A DNA stretch of 64,000 bases from Haliscomenobacter sp040403615 (GCF_040403615.1 NZ_JBBAKG010000024.1:12861-76860); one strand, 5' to 3'; shown: positions 52,303 through 60,556, numbered from the stretch's first letter. The notes: generated by a model not told the origin, from the sequence alone. Made by a program: numbers and translations.

Positions 52303-54327
52303 ATGTCGTCATTCCAACTCGTTTCAAAATATTCTCCCACCGGAGACCAGCCTACCGCCATTGAAAAACTGACCAATGGCTTGCGCTCGGGTGAGCGTAC
52401 CCAATTGCTATTGGGGGTAACCGGATCGGGAAAAACCTTTACCATTGCCAACGTCATCGCCAATGTAGATCGGCCTACCCTGGTGCTTACCCACAACAAA
52501 ACCCTGACCGCCCAGCTGTACGGGGAGTTGCAGGAATTTTTTCCCGACAATGCAGTGGAGTACTTTGTGTCTTACTACGACTATTACCAGCCCGAAGCTT
52601 ACCTCTCGGTCAGCGATACCTACATCGAAAAGGATTTGCAAATCAACGAGCAGGTGGATAAACTGCGCTTGCGGGCTACCTCCAACTTGCTCTCCGGGCG
52701 GCGCGACATCATCATCGTGGCTTCCGTTTCCTGCATTTACGGTATGGGCAACCCCGAAGATTACAAATCGGGGATCATCCGCATTCAAAAGGGGCAGGTC
52801 GTTTCGCGCAATGCATTTTTGTATAAATTGGTGGAGAGTCTTTACTCGCGCACCGAAATTGAGTTCAAACGCGCCACCTTCCGCGTGCGCGGCGATACCG
52901 TCGACATCAATTTGCCTTACGTAGATTACGGCTACCGCGTCAAGTTTTTTGGGGATGAAATCGATGAAATCGAAATGATCGAAATCGAAACGGGCAAGCG
53001 CATCGACCGCATGAGCAATGCAGCCATTTTTCCCGCCAACCTCTACATCGCCCCCAGGGATCGCCTCAATTTGATCCTCCGACAAATCGAGGATGAATTG
53101 CATGACCAGGAAAAATTCTTTGAACGGGATAGCCGTTTGCTGGAGGCCAAACGCATCCACGAGCGCACCCTTTTTGACCTGGAAATGATGAAAGAATTGG
53201 GCTATTGCAGCGGGGTGGAAAACTATTCGCGCTTTTTTGATGGCCGCTCTGTTGGAACCCGACCTTTCTGCTTGCTGGATTATTTTCCAGATGACTATTT
53301 ATTGGTCGTAGACGAAAGCCACGTCACCATTCCCCAAATTCGGGGCATGTACGGTGGCGACCGCGCCCGCAAGCTCAGTTTGGTGGAGCACGGATTTCGT
53401 TTGCCCTCCGCCATGGACAACCGCCCGCTCAACTTCACGGAGTTTGAAGGACTGGTCAATCAAGTGATTTTTGTGAGCGCGACTCCCAGCGATTACGAGT
53501 TTGAACAAACCGGCGGAGTAGTAGTGGAGCAGTTGATTCGTCCAACCGGCCTGCTGGATCCACCGATCGAAGTGCGCCCCAGCCTCAATCAAATCGACGA
53601 CTTGCTCGAAGAAATTCAAATGCGCATCCAGCGGGAAGAACGGGTACTTGTCACCACTCTTACCAAGCGAATGGCTGAAGAGCTGACCAAATACCTCGCC
53701 AAGCTAGACATCAAAATCAGGTACATCCACTCGGAAGTAGATACCATGGAACGGGTAGAAATCCTACGCGACCTGCGCTTGGGCGGATTTGATGTATTGG
53801 TGGGGGTCAACTTGTTGAGGGAAGGATTGGATTTGCCCGAAGTATCTTTGGTGGCCATTTTGGATGCCGACAAGGAAGGCTTTCTGCGCAACGACCGCTC
53901 GCTGACCCAAACTGCTGGCCGCGCCGCCCGTAACTCCAATGGCCTGGTTATTTTTTATGCCGACAAGATCACCGACTCTATGCAGCGCACCATCGATGAG
54001 ACGGTTCGGCGCAGGGTTATCCAGATGGCTTACAACGAGGAAAGGGGGATTACGCCAAAAACGGTTTTCAAATCCAAGGAAGAAATCATGAACCAGCGTT
54101 CCATCCTGGACGTAAGGGGCAGAAATACCCAGGCGTACATCGAACCCGAAATGGCGACGATTGCCGCCGATCCATTGGTGGGTTACCTTACCCGCGACCA
54201 GTTGGAAAAAATGGCAACCGAAACCGAGCGCAAAATGAAAGCGGCAGCCAAAGAGCTGGATTTCATGACCGCCGCGCAACTGCGCGATGAACTGTTTGCC
54301 CTGCGGGAAAAACTAAAGACCGTCTAA
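52303..54327 (+). CDS. uvrB: Excinuclease ABC subunit B
   Basis: UvrB is the damage-verifying helicase-like core of nucleotide excision repair, working with UvrA and UvrC. Start at the ATG at 52303 (SSFQLVSKYSPTGDQP); a GTG further upstream is less likely. The 674-aa protein has Walker A GVTGSGKT (38-45), the beta-hairpin YYDYYQPEAY, DESH in the helicase motif II, helicase motifs V-VI (LREGLDLPEVSLV, QTAGRAARN), and the C-terminal UVR motif (ELDFMTAAQLRDELFAL) that binds UvrC. It is complete. Its last 15 bases overlap the 3' end of a convergent DNA glycosylase gene. Confidence 0.98.
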   Translation: MSSFQLVSKYSPTGDQPTAIEKLTNGLRSGERTQLLLGVTGSGKTFTIANVIANVDRPTLVLTHNKTLTAQLYGELQEFFPDNAVEYFVSYYDYYQPEAYLSVSDTYIEKDLQINEQVDKLRLRATSNLLSGRRDIIIVASVSCIYGMGNPEDYKSGIIRIQKGQVVSRNAFLYKLVESLYSRTEIEFKRATFRVRGDTVDINLPYVDYGYRVKFFGDEIDEIEMIEIETGKRIDRMSNAAIFPANLYIAPRDRLNLILRQIEDELHDQEKFFERDSRLLEAKRIHERTLFDLEMMKELGYCSGVENYSRFFDGRSVGTRPFCLLDYFPDDYLLVVDESHVTIPQIRGMYGGDRARKLSLVEHGFRLPSAMDNRPLNFTEFEGLVNQVIFVSATPSDYEFEQTGGVVVEQLIRPTGLLDPPIEVRPSLNQIDDLLEEIQMRIQREERVLVTTLTKRMAEELTKYLAKLDIKIRYIHSEVDTMERVEILRDLRLGGFDVLVGVNLLREGLDLPEVSLVAILDADKEGFLRNDRSLTQTAGRAARNSNGLVIFYADKITDSMQRTIDETVRRRVIQMAYNEERGITPKTVFKSKEEIMNQRSILDVRGRNTQAYIEPEMATIAADPLVGYLTRDQLEKMATETERKMKAAAKELDFMTAAQLRDELFALREKLKTV

Positions 54328-55089
54328 AAAATAGGTGGTGCGACCTGCAATGGTTGCTTTTTTTACTATGCCACGGCCATCTGCGGGTACAAACCCTTCC
54401 ACGCGCCACTGCCACAGCCAGTCTTCGGGATAATCCTTATAATACGCCCTTTTCTCTACCGCGTAATTGAGGATTTGCTGCATACTGGCAAAAATCAACT
54501 TTTGCTCACCCAGAGAAAGCGCCTCGATCCGCGCAGCCGGGTGAATCCTGGTTTGGTAGCAAATCTCATCGGCGTACAAATTGCCCACTCCGGCCAGGTG
54601 CTGCTGGTTGAGCAAAAATGCTTTGAGTTGGCCTTTTTTGGTTTGCAACAAGGCCAGAAAATCGGCCTCACTGATGCGCAACGCGTCTTCACCCAAAGGC
54701 AGTGAATCGATGTACGCCTGCAAATCTTCCAGGTACAAGATGCGGGCAAATTTGCGCGGATCATCGAATCCCAATTGAAATCCATTTTCGAACACAAAAG
54801 CAAACCGCTCGTGTCTGGGGCGATCCAGGGCGTCTTCGTAGTACTTAATGTCGCCCGTCATCCCAAAATGCAAAAGCACATGATGCCCATTGTCCAGGTG
54901 TGCAAAAAGGTATTTTCCCCGGCGGTAGGAGCCTGTAAAGCTGAGGCCTTGCAAGCGGTCTGCAAAACTTGCGCCATCCATATTGCGGATGATTTTGTCG
55001 TCGTGCACGTCTACGCGGGCAATGCGTTGCTGCAAGGCACTGGCATCAAAATAGCGCTGAAAAGTATTGACTTCGGGTAGCTCGGGCAT
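54313..55089 (-). CDS. Fpg/Nei family DNA glycosylase lacking zinc-finger cysteines
   Basis: This base-excision repair enzyme removes oxidised bases and nicks the abasic site. The 258-aa product has the catalytic N-terminus MPELPEV (P2, E3), the Lys K59 in RRGKYLF, the helix-two-turn-helix (GVGNLYADEICYQTRIHP), and the last Arg in AGRTTYF. The four cysteines that bind zinc in bacterial Fpg and Nei are absent; the region around residues 225-258 keeps the hairpin but as a zincless finger, like that of vertebrate NEIL1. Convergent overlap with uvrB by 15 bp. Substrate preference (8-oxoG or pyrimidines) cannot be read. Confidence 0.9.
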   Translation of the reverse strand: MPELPEVNTFQRYFDASALQQRIARVDVHDDKIIRNMDGASFADRLQGLSFTGSYRRGKYLFAHLDNGHHVLLHFGMTGDIKYYEDALDRPRHERFAFVFENGFQLGFDDPRKFARILYLEDLQAYIDSLPLGEDALRISEADFLALLQTKKGQLKAFLLNQQHLAGVGNLYADEICYQTRIHPAARIEALSLGEQKLIFASMQQILNYAVEKRAYYKDYPEDWLWQWRVEGFVPADGRGIVKKATIAGRTTYFLDGL

Positions 55090-55170
55090 GTAGTTTTTCG
55101 TTTTTTAGCCAACAGTTGAAAGCGGGGTTAGGTTTTAGGAACGGGGAGAAACACGGGCTTAATTTTCACT

Positions 55171-55292
55171 GTACCCTGCTGGCGCAAGTCTTGCGCTGCA
55201 GAGGACTGCTGGTTCAAAGGGTGAAGACTTATTCCAGCGGTAGTGCAATATTTTTGGTTATTTTGGGAGGACTTTGGCTAGCGAGAATTAAC
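55171..55292 (+). repeat. Intergenic repeat copy 1 (about 120 bp), island boundary
   Basis: Starts TACCCTGCTGG and ends GGAGGACTTTGGCTAGCGAG before the GNAT gene. It is related, at roughly two thirds identity by eye, to copies at 56057-56170 and 56848-56930; the strongest shared part is the end block with a TTTTGG...GACT...GACTAGCGA pattern. The stretch 55141-55170 just before it resembles the sequence after copy 3. Confidence 0.6.
55249..55256 (+). promoter_or_regulatory. -7 element (TATTTTTG) within repeat copy 1
   Basis: TATTTTTG fits TAnnTTTG and lies 63 bases before the GNAT start. It is part of the repeat, so the repeat may bring a promoter for the gene that follows. Confidence 0.4.
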
Positions 55293-55318
55293 ATTATTTA
55301 TCCGCAAAACTCAAACAA

Positions 55319-55753
55319 ATGCTTACTGTAAGTTTTGTTTTAAACGAAATTCCATCGAAGGAACAACTAGTAAACTTATACAATTCAGTTGGCTGGGGGC
55401 ATAGTGACTATCCGAATATGCTGATAAGAGCAATTGAAAACTCAAGCTTCTTAATTTGTGCCTATGCAGAGAAAGAACTCATCGCTTTAGGGCGAGCCAT
55501 TAGCGATGGCGTATTTACGGTTTATTTTCCTGACCTACTCGTAAAACCTGAATGGCAGAACAAAGGACTAGGAAGCAAAATAATGAATACTTTGCTTGAT
55601 CATTTCAAAGACTTCCATAATCAAGTTTTGATAGCAGAAGATGAGGCTGCTAGAGCTTTCTATCTTAAACATGGGTTTAAACCAGAAACATTTGCAATGG
55701 GAATTTTATGCCCGTTCAAAGAAATTGCAGTAGCATCCAAAAGTGGAGATTAA
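55319..55753 (+). CDS. GNAT family N-acetyltransferase
   Basis: The 144-aa product has the GNAT core: PDLLVKPEWQNKGLGSKIMN contains the acetyl-CoA-binding Q-x-x-G-x-G (QNKGLG), followed by the beta-5/alpha-4 part EDEAARAFYLKHGFKPE. It should acetylate an amine on a small molecule or protein; the substrate is unknown. The coding sequence is AT-richer than the housekeeping genes around it, and the gene lies between copies of an intergenic repeat, which suggests recent acquisition. A small orphan gene starts 35 bp after it. Confidence 0.9.
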   Translation: MLTVSFVLNEIPSKEQLVNLYNSVGWGHSDYPNMLIRAIENSSFLICAYAEKELIALGRAISDGVFTVYFPDLLVKPEWQNKGLGSKIMNTLLDHFKDFHNQVLIAEDEAARAFYLKHGFKPETFAMGILCPFKEIAVASKSGD

Positions 55754-55787
55754 AAAAGGGAATACGACAAATAAAAAACCCCAAGAG

Positions 55788-56045
55788 ATGAAAAAATATG
55801 TGCATGTACAAGACGTAGTAGTCCGTTTAACGGACAACAAAACCTTTCGTACTTTTTTTACGCTCTATCTCATGGCAGAAACGGTTGAAGAGCGTCAAGT
55901 ACTCAATGATCGATTTTGGAGAGATGCCAACACCTTGCATTTTGCTGAAATGCAATTATTAAAAGCTGAATTTACCCGTTGCTTCTTAAGGCTTCCAGGA
56001 ATGGCTACAGATTTGTTGGGGCAAATTAGTGCTAAAGCAGCATAA
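55788..56045 (+). CDS. Small orphan protein
   Basis: An 85-aa product if started at the ATG at 55788; a GTG at 55743 would overlap the end of the GNAT gene and add 15 lysine- and asparagine-rich residues. It has no signal peptide or membrane helix and reads as mainly alpha-helical (LYLMAETVEERQVLNDRFW, HFAEMQLLKAEFTRCF). I do not recognise it. It follows the GNAT gene closely, and the next element is a copy of the island repeat, so GNAT and this gene may travel together. Confidence 0.5.
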   Translation: MKKYVHVQDVVVRLTDNKTFRTFFTLYLMAETVEERQVLNDRFWRDANTLHFAEMQLLKAEFTRCFLRLPGMATDLLGQISAKAA

Positions 56046-56056
56046 ACGCAGATTTA

Positions 56057-56170
56057 CCTACCGCTGGGGTAAGTCTTCCACAGCAGGGGACTGTTGGTAA
56101 AATGCCTGAAATTATTCCAACGATATAGTACAATGTTTTTGATTGGTTTGGGAAGACTTAGACTAGCGAA
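56057..56170 (+). repeat. Intergenic repeat copy 2 (about 114 bp)
   Basis: Starts TACCGCTGGGG, has TAAGTCTTCC and a matching inverted GGAAGACTTA (56151-56160) near its end, and ends GACTAGCGAAG. It overlaps the 3' end of the minus-strand PIN gene (stop at 56158-56160), so the last codons of the toxin gene are repeat sequence. Confidence 0.6.
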
Positions 56171-56583
56171 GTTACAACTTTCAAAAAAGCATCTACTGAA
56201 ATTAGAGGTACAGGAGGGAAATCGAGCGCTTTTAACACGTTGAAATGTTTGTCGTTCGTAACAAGATAATCGGCACTACCTGCTACAGCACAATCTACAA
56301 ATTTGTCATCATCTGGATCATTGTTGATGAGTAACCATTTAATGTTAACATTTACACGAATGACGTTGGTGGAATTGATCAATAACTCAGCAATGTTTTG
56401 AGCAACTATTGAGTCAGTACGTTCTTCAAGAATTTCTAAATATTCAGATAAAATTCCATTGTCAATCAGCAATAGTATTTTGCCAGAAAGGAATGCGTCA
56501 AATATTGGCCGATAGGGAGATTTGCGGGGCAAACTCATCAGCAACGCATTGGTGTCCAAAACAATGCGAAGGGTTTTATCCAT
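56158..56583 (-). CDS. PIN domain ribonuclease toxin
   Basis: The 141-aa product is a PIN-domain protein of the putative toxin-antitoxin group (COG1569): LRIVLDTNALLMS at the N-terminus with the first acidic residue D10, GILSEYLEIL with the second Glu, and DDDKFVDCAVAGSADYLVTND with the C-terminal acidic cluster. It would be an Mg-dependent RNase held in check by the upstream partner. It overlaps the antitoxin gene by 8 bp, so translation is coupled. Its last residues (SLV, stop) lie in the island repeat. Confidence 0.9.
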   Translation of the reverse strand: MDKTLRIVLDTNALLMSLPRKSPYRPIFDAFLSGKILLLIDNGILSEYLEILEERTDSIVAQNIAELLINSTNVIRVNVNIKWLLINNDPDDDKFVDCAVAGSADYLVTNDKHFNVLKALDFPPVPLISVDAFLKVVTSLV

Positions 56584-56803
56584 TTTGCCTTACTCTCATG
56601 TGCTCCTTACCCCATTCGTTCATCGTTTCTTCAGACCAATTGTTTTGTTCCCAAAGCAAATCCATTTGGTCGGAAGCTTTTTCTGCAAAATAGTTCGCCA
56701 ATAAATTCCTAATTTCAGAAAGCTGTTCTTCGCTTAACTCGTAAGAAAAAACCTTTAAAAGTTCAAGTTGAAGATTGCTAAGCTTTTTTGATTCTATCAC
56801 CAT
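56576..56803 (-). CDS. Antitoxin partner of the PIN toxin
   Basis: The 75-aa helical product is upstream of the PIN gene and overlaps it by 8 bp, the classical antitoxin position. Its sequence (KLSNLQLELLKVFSYELSEE, then EIRNLLANYFAEKASDQMD) matches the small DUF-type antitoxins found with COG1569 PIN toxins in Bacteroidota and Cyanobacteria. The C-terminal half with ...WGKEHMRVRQ is likely the toxin-binding part. A promoter with an inverted repeat between its two boxes lies just upstream. Confidence 0.8.
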   Translation of the reverse strand: MVIESKKLSNLQLELLKVFSYELSEEQLSEIRNLLANYFAEKASDQMDLLWEQNNWSEETMNEWGKEHMRVRQNG

Positions 56804-56816
56804 TGAATTGTTTTTA

Positions 56817-56847
56817 CAAATCTAAGTTTTATTTGGAAATAAATCAA
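56817..56847 (-). promoter_or_regulatory. Toxin-antitoxin promoter with an inverted repeat in its spacer
   Basis: On the minus strand TTG (56845-56847), 20 bases, TAGATTTG (56817-56824). The spacer holds TTTATTT (56828-56834) and AAATAAA (56837-56843), a perfect 7-bp inverted repeat with a 2-base centre. A palindrome between the promoter boxes is where a toxin-antitoxin repressor would bind; operator function is inference. Confidence 0.6.
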
Positions 56848-56930
56848 CCCTGCCCAGATGAGACATTACACCAGCAGTAGCGCAAAATTATTAGTTGGTT
56901 TGGCAAGGCTCAGACTAAGGAGAAAACACG
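56848..56930 (+). repeat. Intergenic repeat copy 3 (about 80 bp, partial)
   Basis: Holds CACCAGCAGTAGCGCAAAAT and GGTTTGGCAAGGCTCAGACT, related to the second halves of copies 1 and 2, and lacks their first half. It is followed by GGAGAAAACACGTTCTTAAT, which resembles 55145-55164 upstream of copy 1. Confidence 0.5.
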
Positions 56931-57021
56931 TTCTTAATCTTCAGTTGGCACAAAAATAATCTACCGATCAGGGGGCAAACCATCAAAACCCTTTACATTT
57001 ACTCCAGCAAATACAACCATT

Positions 57022-59142
57022 ATGCAAGTTTTACCTGGCAAAAGTTACCCCTTGGGTGCTACCGTAACCCCAGAAGGCGTGAACTTTAGCTTGTACGCCC
57101 AGAATGCTACTGCGGTGGAATTGTTGCTTTTTGATCAGCACGATCACCACCGGCCTACCCATGTCATCCAGCTCACTCCTCAGCACCACCAGACCTTTTA
57201 TTACTGGCACTGTTTCATTCCCGACATGGAGCATGGTCAGGTTTATGGCTACCGCGTGCATGGGCCTTACAACCCCGATTCGGGCATGCGCTTTGATGCC
57301 CAAAAAGTATTGCTCGATCCGTATGCATTGGCTGTAGTAAGCGACACTTGGGATCGCAACAAGGCAGGGCATCCCGGAGACAATTGCGCTACTGCCCTCA
57401 AAGGCATTGTGGTGGATCCTTACCTGTACGATTGGGAAGACGATACCCCGCCCAATCATTCATTCGAGCGTACGGTCATTTACGAGTTGCACGTAGGCGG
57501 GTTTACCAAAGATCCTTCTTCTGGGCTGTCGCAAGAAATGCGCGGAACTTATCGGGGTTTGATCGAAAAAATACCCTACCTGAAATCTTTGGGCATCACC
57601 GCTGTGGAGCTTTTGCCCATCCAGCAGTTTGATCCCTTTGATGCACCCACCGGAAGACTCAATTACTGGGGGTACAGCCCCATTTCTTTCTTCGCGCCCC
57701 ATAACGGATACGCTATCAACCAGGATTCACTCGGTGCCCTGGACGAATTTCGGGACATGGTCAAAGCCCTGCATAAAGCGGGCATAGAAGTGATTTTGGA
57801 CGTGGTCTTCAACCACACTGCGGAAGGAGACGAAAACGGGCCAACGTTTTCCTGGAAAGGCTTGGCCAATCGAACTTACTACATCCTCACCGAAAACAAA
57901 CGCCATTATAAAAACTACAGCGGCACGGGCAATACCCTGAATGCCAATCACTCGGTGGTGCGCCGTATGGTGCGACACTGCTTGCGGTATTGGGCCGGGG
58001 TGATGCGCGTGGACGGTTTTCGCTTCGATTTGGCTTCGGTATTGAGCCGTGACAGTGATGGCCGACCCATGGCCAATCCGCCATTGCTTTGGGAAATTGA
58101 GTCAGATCCGGTACTGGCATCCAGCAAACTCATTGCAGAAGCCTGGGACGTAGAGATGTACCAGGTGGGCAATTTTGTGGGGGATCGCTGGGCGGAGTGG
58201 AACGGAAAATTCCGCGACCGCATGCGGGCATTTGTCAAGGGCGATAGTGGCTACGCGGAAAAAATGATGCAGTGCCTCTTGGCCAGTCCCGACCTCTTCC
58301 GTACTGCTGAACGCAACCCCCATCGCAGCATCAACTTTGCCACTTGTCACGATGGGTTTACCCTGAACGACCTGGTCAGCTACAACGACAAACACAACCT
58401 GGCCAACGGTGAAGGCAACCGGGACGGCCACAACGACAACCGAAGTTGGAATTGTGGGGAAGAAGGCGAAACTAAAAATCCGGAAATCAACTCCTTGCGC
58501 CTCCGGCAAATCAAAAACTGTTTCGCCATCCTACTTCTCGCTCAGGGAACCCCGATGATCCTGATGGGCGACGAAGTACGCCGTACCCAAAAGGGCAACA
58601 ACAACGCCTATTGCCAAGACAATTTGCTCAGTTGGTTCGATTGGACACAGGTAGACAAAGAAAAAGACTTGCTCCACTTTGTGAAGGAGATGATCAAACT
58701 CAATATGACCTTGCCCCATTTTCAGGAATCTTATTTTCTCAACAGCCAAAGTACTACGGTACACTGGCACGGCATCAAACCCGGTGAACCCGACTGGAGC
58801 GACGATTCCCACAGTCTGGCCTTTTCGCTGCACAATCCAGAATACAACGAAGAAATTTACGTGGTCATGAATGCCTATTGGGACAGCCTCAAGTTCAATC
58901 TCCCCGCTCCAAGCAGACCAGACGGCAAGGGCTGGTACCGGCTGGTAGATACTGCCCTGCCCAGTCCAGATGACATCAGCAGTACCATGCCTTCTGAGCC
59001 ACTGTCTTCAGAGGTGTATCAGGTCGCCTCTCGCTCAGTGGTCGTACTTTTGGCCAAAAGCACCGACATCGATGACGCTTGGATGATGCCCAGTGAAACG
59101 ACTTTTGAAGGAATGATTAAGGACGAGTGGCCAGGGCACTAG
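57022..59142 (+). CDS. glgX: Glycogen debranching enzyme GlgX
   Basis: GlgX hydrolyses alpha-1,6 branches of limit dextrins during glycogen breakdown. The 706-aa protein has an N-terminal CBM48 domain (about residues 8-100) and a GH13 subfamily 11 catalytic barrel: region I DVVFNH (260-265), nucleophile D336 in GFRFDLASV, acid-base E373 in LIAEAWD, and region IV CHDG (H443, D444). The full set is present. The gene is alone here; no other glg gene is adjacent. Its last 26 bases overlap the convergent DJ-1/PfpI gene. Confidence 0.96.
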   Translation: MQVLPGKSYPLGATVTPEGVNFSLYAQNATAVELLLFDQHDHHRPTHVIQLTPQHHQTFYYWHCFIPDMEHGQVYGYRVHGPYNPDSGMRFDAQKVLLDPYALAVVSDTWDRNKAGHPGDNCATALKGIVVDPYLYDWEDDTPPNHSFERTVIYELHVGGFTKDPSSGLSQEMRGTYRGLIEKIPYLKSLGITAVELLPIQQFDPFDAPTGRLNYWGYSPISFFAPHNGYAINQDSLGALDEFRDMVKALHKAGIEVILDVVFNHTAEGDENGPTFSWKGLANRTYYILTENKRHYKNYSGTGNTLNANHSVVRRMVRHCLRYWAGVMRVDGFRFDLASVLSRDSDGRPMANPPLLWEIESDPVLASSKLIAEAWDVEMYQVGNFVGDRWAEWNGKFRDRMRAFVKGDSGYAEKMMQCLLASPDLFRTAERNPHRSINFATCHDGFTLNDLVSYNDKHNLANGEGNRDGHNDNRSWNCGEEGETKNPEINSLRLRQIKNCFAILLLAQGTPMILMGDEVRRTQKGNNNAYCQDNLLSWFDWTQVDKEKDLLHFVKEMIKLNMTLPHFQESYFLNSQSTTVHWHGIKPGEPDWSDDSHSLAFSLHNPEYNEEIYVVMNAYWDSLKFNLPAPSRPDGKGWYRLVDTALPSPDDISSTMPSEPLSSEVYQVASRSVVVLLAKSTDIDDAWMMPSETTFEGMIKDEWPGH

Positions 59143-59806
59143 TAATGGCTGCAACAATTTTGCGGCGCTGCTCCTGATACGGCGCCGCTGTCAATTTTAC
59201 CTGCGCCACAATCGCGTCTGGTGCCGTCGTTGGATGACCGCTATCAAAAGGGGGCTGCGGAAGGTATTCCATCATCAACTGGATGGCTTCGGCGGTAGCC
59301 TGATCAAACAGGGTTGCCGCCAGGGTCAATCCAAAATCGATTCCTGCCGATACCCCACCGCCAGTGATGCGGTTGCGGTCTTGAACCACCCGATCGGGCA
59401 GCACTTCTATATCCTCAAATTGGCGCAACAAATCCAGCGACAGCCAATGCGTGGTGGCCCGGTAGCCTTTGAGCAACCCTGCTGCTGCCAAAATCAGGGC
59501 TCCGGTGCAAACCGAGGTCACATAAGCGGATTGTTCACTTTGCTGGCGCAAAAAATCGAGCAGGACTTCATCTGTCAAACACTCGTTGATACCCGGGCCT
59601 CCGGGGACGCAGATTACGTCCAGTTGTGGTGCTTCGGCAAAACTGCAATTGGGTAAAATGGCCATGCCTTTCTCCGTAACCACCGGGTCGAGGGTTTTGG
59701 ACAACAGCAATACCTGGGTGTCCGGCAAGCGGGCAAATACTTCATATGGCCCCGTCAAATCGAGTTGGGTCAGTTTTGGAAAGAGAATGAATCCGATGGT
59801 TTTCAT
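59117..59806 (-). CDS. DJ-1/PfpI family protein, isonitrile hydratase-like
   Basis: The 229-aa product has the DJ-1/PfpI fold with nucleophile-elbow Cys in SVCTGALILA and the VPGGPGINE loop, plus TTHWLSLDLLRQF and GGGVSAGIDFGL, which are typical of the isonitrile hydratase (InhA) and GATase1-type subgroup. Isonitrile hydratase converts isonitriles to N-formamides; other close relatives are chaperone or transcription-factor domains, but no AraC domain is fused here. The gene is convergent with glgX, overlapping it by 26 bp. Confidence 0.85.
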   Translation of the reverse strand: MKTIGFILFPKLTQLDLTGPYEVFARLPDTQVLLLSKTLDPVVTEKGMAILPNCSFAEAPQLDVICVPGGPGINECLTDEVLLDFLRQQSEQSAYVTSVCTGALILAAAGLLKGYRATTHWLSLDLLRQFEDIEVLPDRVVQDRNRITGGGVSAGIDFGLTLAATLFDQATAEAIQLMMEYLPQPPFDSGHPTTAPDAIVAQVKLTAAPYQEQRRKIVAAITSALATRP

Positions 59807-59837
59807 TGGCGAATTTTTAGCATTACAAACTCACGAG

Positions 59838-60113
59838 CTAAAATAATTTGCATATGATTCTTAAACCGCCGGCGATAAAACCAGCAGCCCAAAACACTCC
59901 CCACAATGCAGATAAGCCTATTGAGTAGGCAACGCGTTGGTAAATGGGGAGCTCTGATCTGAAATAGGGAAAACAGAAAATCAGCAGTAAGGCAATCAAA
60001 CCATACCAAACATAAACCGTATTGCCCCACTCACAGGAATATGGCCCGCAAATGAATGCCAAAATGAATTGACAAATCACTAGCGCGAGGTAAATAAGCA
60101 AAACAGTTTTCAT
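59838..60113 (-). CDS. Small integral membrane protein
   Basis: The 91-aa product has about three membrane helices (LLIYLALVICQFILAFI, GLIALLLIFCFPYF, and SIGLSALWGVFWAAGFIAGG). I do not recognise a family. A TAACTTTG element lies 19 bp upstream, so it appears to have its own promoter, separate from the ACT gene 41 bp upstream. It is short, but the hydrophobic pattern and promoter support it as a real gene. Confidence 0.55.
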   Translation of the reverse strand: MKTVLLIYLALVICQFILAFICGPYSCEWGNTVYVWYGLIALLLIFCFPYFRSELPIYQRVAYSIGLSALWGVFWAAGFIAGGLRIICKLF

Positions 60114-60131
60114 GTTTTTTTATGCAAATTA

Positions 60132-60139
60132 CAAAGTTA
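60132..60139 (-). promoter_or_regulatory. -7 element (TAACTTTG) of the small membrane protein gene
   Basis: Minus-strand TAACTTTG fits TAnnTTTG, 19 bases before the start codon. No clear -33 box is visible. Confidence 0.45.
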
Positions 60140-60154
60140 TGCACTATCAATCCA

Positions 60155-60556
60155 TTAGCCCGCTTGCAGCGACAAGTGCTGGAGAATTTCCATTGCTTTC
60201 CCGGCGTCTTTTTTGTCCACAAAAATATGGTCGTGGTAAAAAGCGGCCACTACATTGCAACTGACGGCCCCGTCGGCCAGGGCATTGGCAAAAGCTGCGG
60301 TTAGGCCAACGGCTTCCAGGTCAGAGTGGACACTCAGCGTGATCCAGGAGGCAACAAAGGAATACGCCATCTGGTAGTGATCCGCACTTTCTCGGGTCAA
60401 AATAATGGTGTAGCCTTCTGCTTCTTTGAATAACATTAGTGCGGCTTCCAAAGGGATGGTACCTAGCTTGGGAAGGACACAAAAAACGTAATCCCCATTG
60501 TTGAGGATTGGGCGCATGGTTTTGAGTAGGGTGCTGAGGTCTTTTTCTCCGGGCAT
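60155..60556 (-). CDS. ACT domain protein
   Basis: The 133-aa product matches the stand-alone double ACT-like family (ACT_3, PF10000 type): DLSTLLKTMRPILNNGDYVFC at the N-terminus and YSFVASWITLSVHSDLEAVGL then FANALADGAVSCNVVAAFYHDHIFVDKKD in the second half. The FYHDH and GLTAAFA-type segments are typical. Such proteins probably bind amino acids or other small ligands; their target is unknown. The gene is alone, with a palindrome-rich region upstream. Confidence 0.88.
   Translation of the reverse strand: MPGEKDLSTLLKTMRPILNNGDYVFCVLPKLGTIPLEAALMLFKEAEGYTIILTRESADHYQMAYSFVASWITLSVHSDLEAVGLTAAFANALADGAVSCNVVAAFYHDHIFVDKKDAGKAMEILQHLSLQAG

Noticed and set aside
55171..56930. Integron attC sites
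   Set aside because: Copies are of the right length for attC sites, but I found no RYYYAAC/GTTRRRY core pair, so I call them only intergenic repeats.
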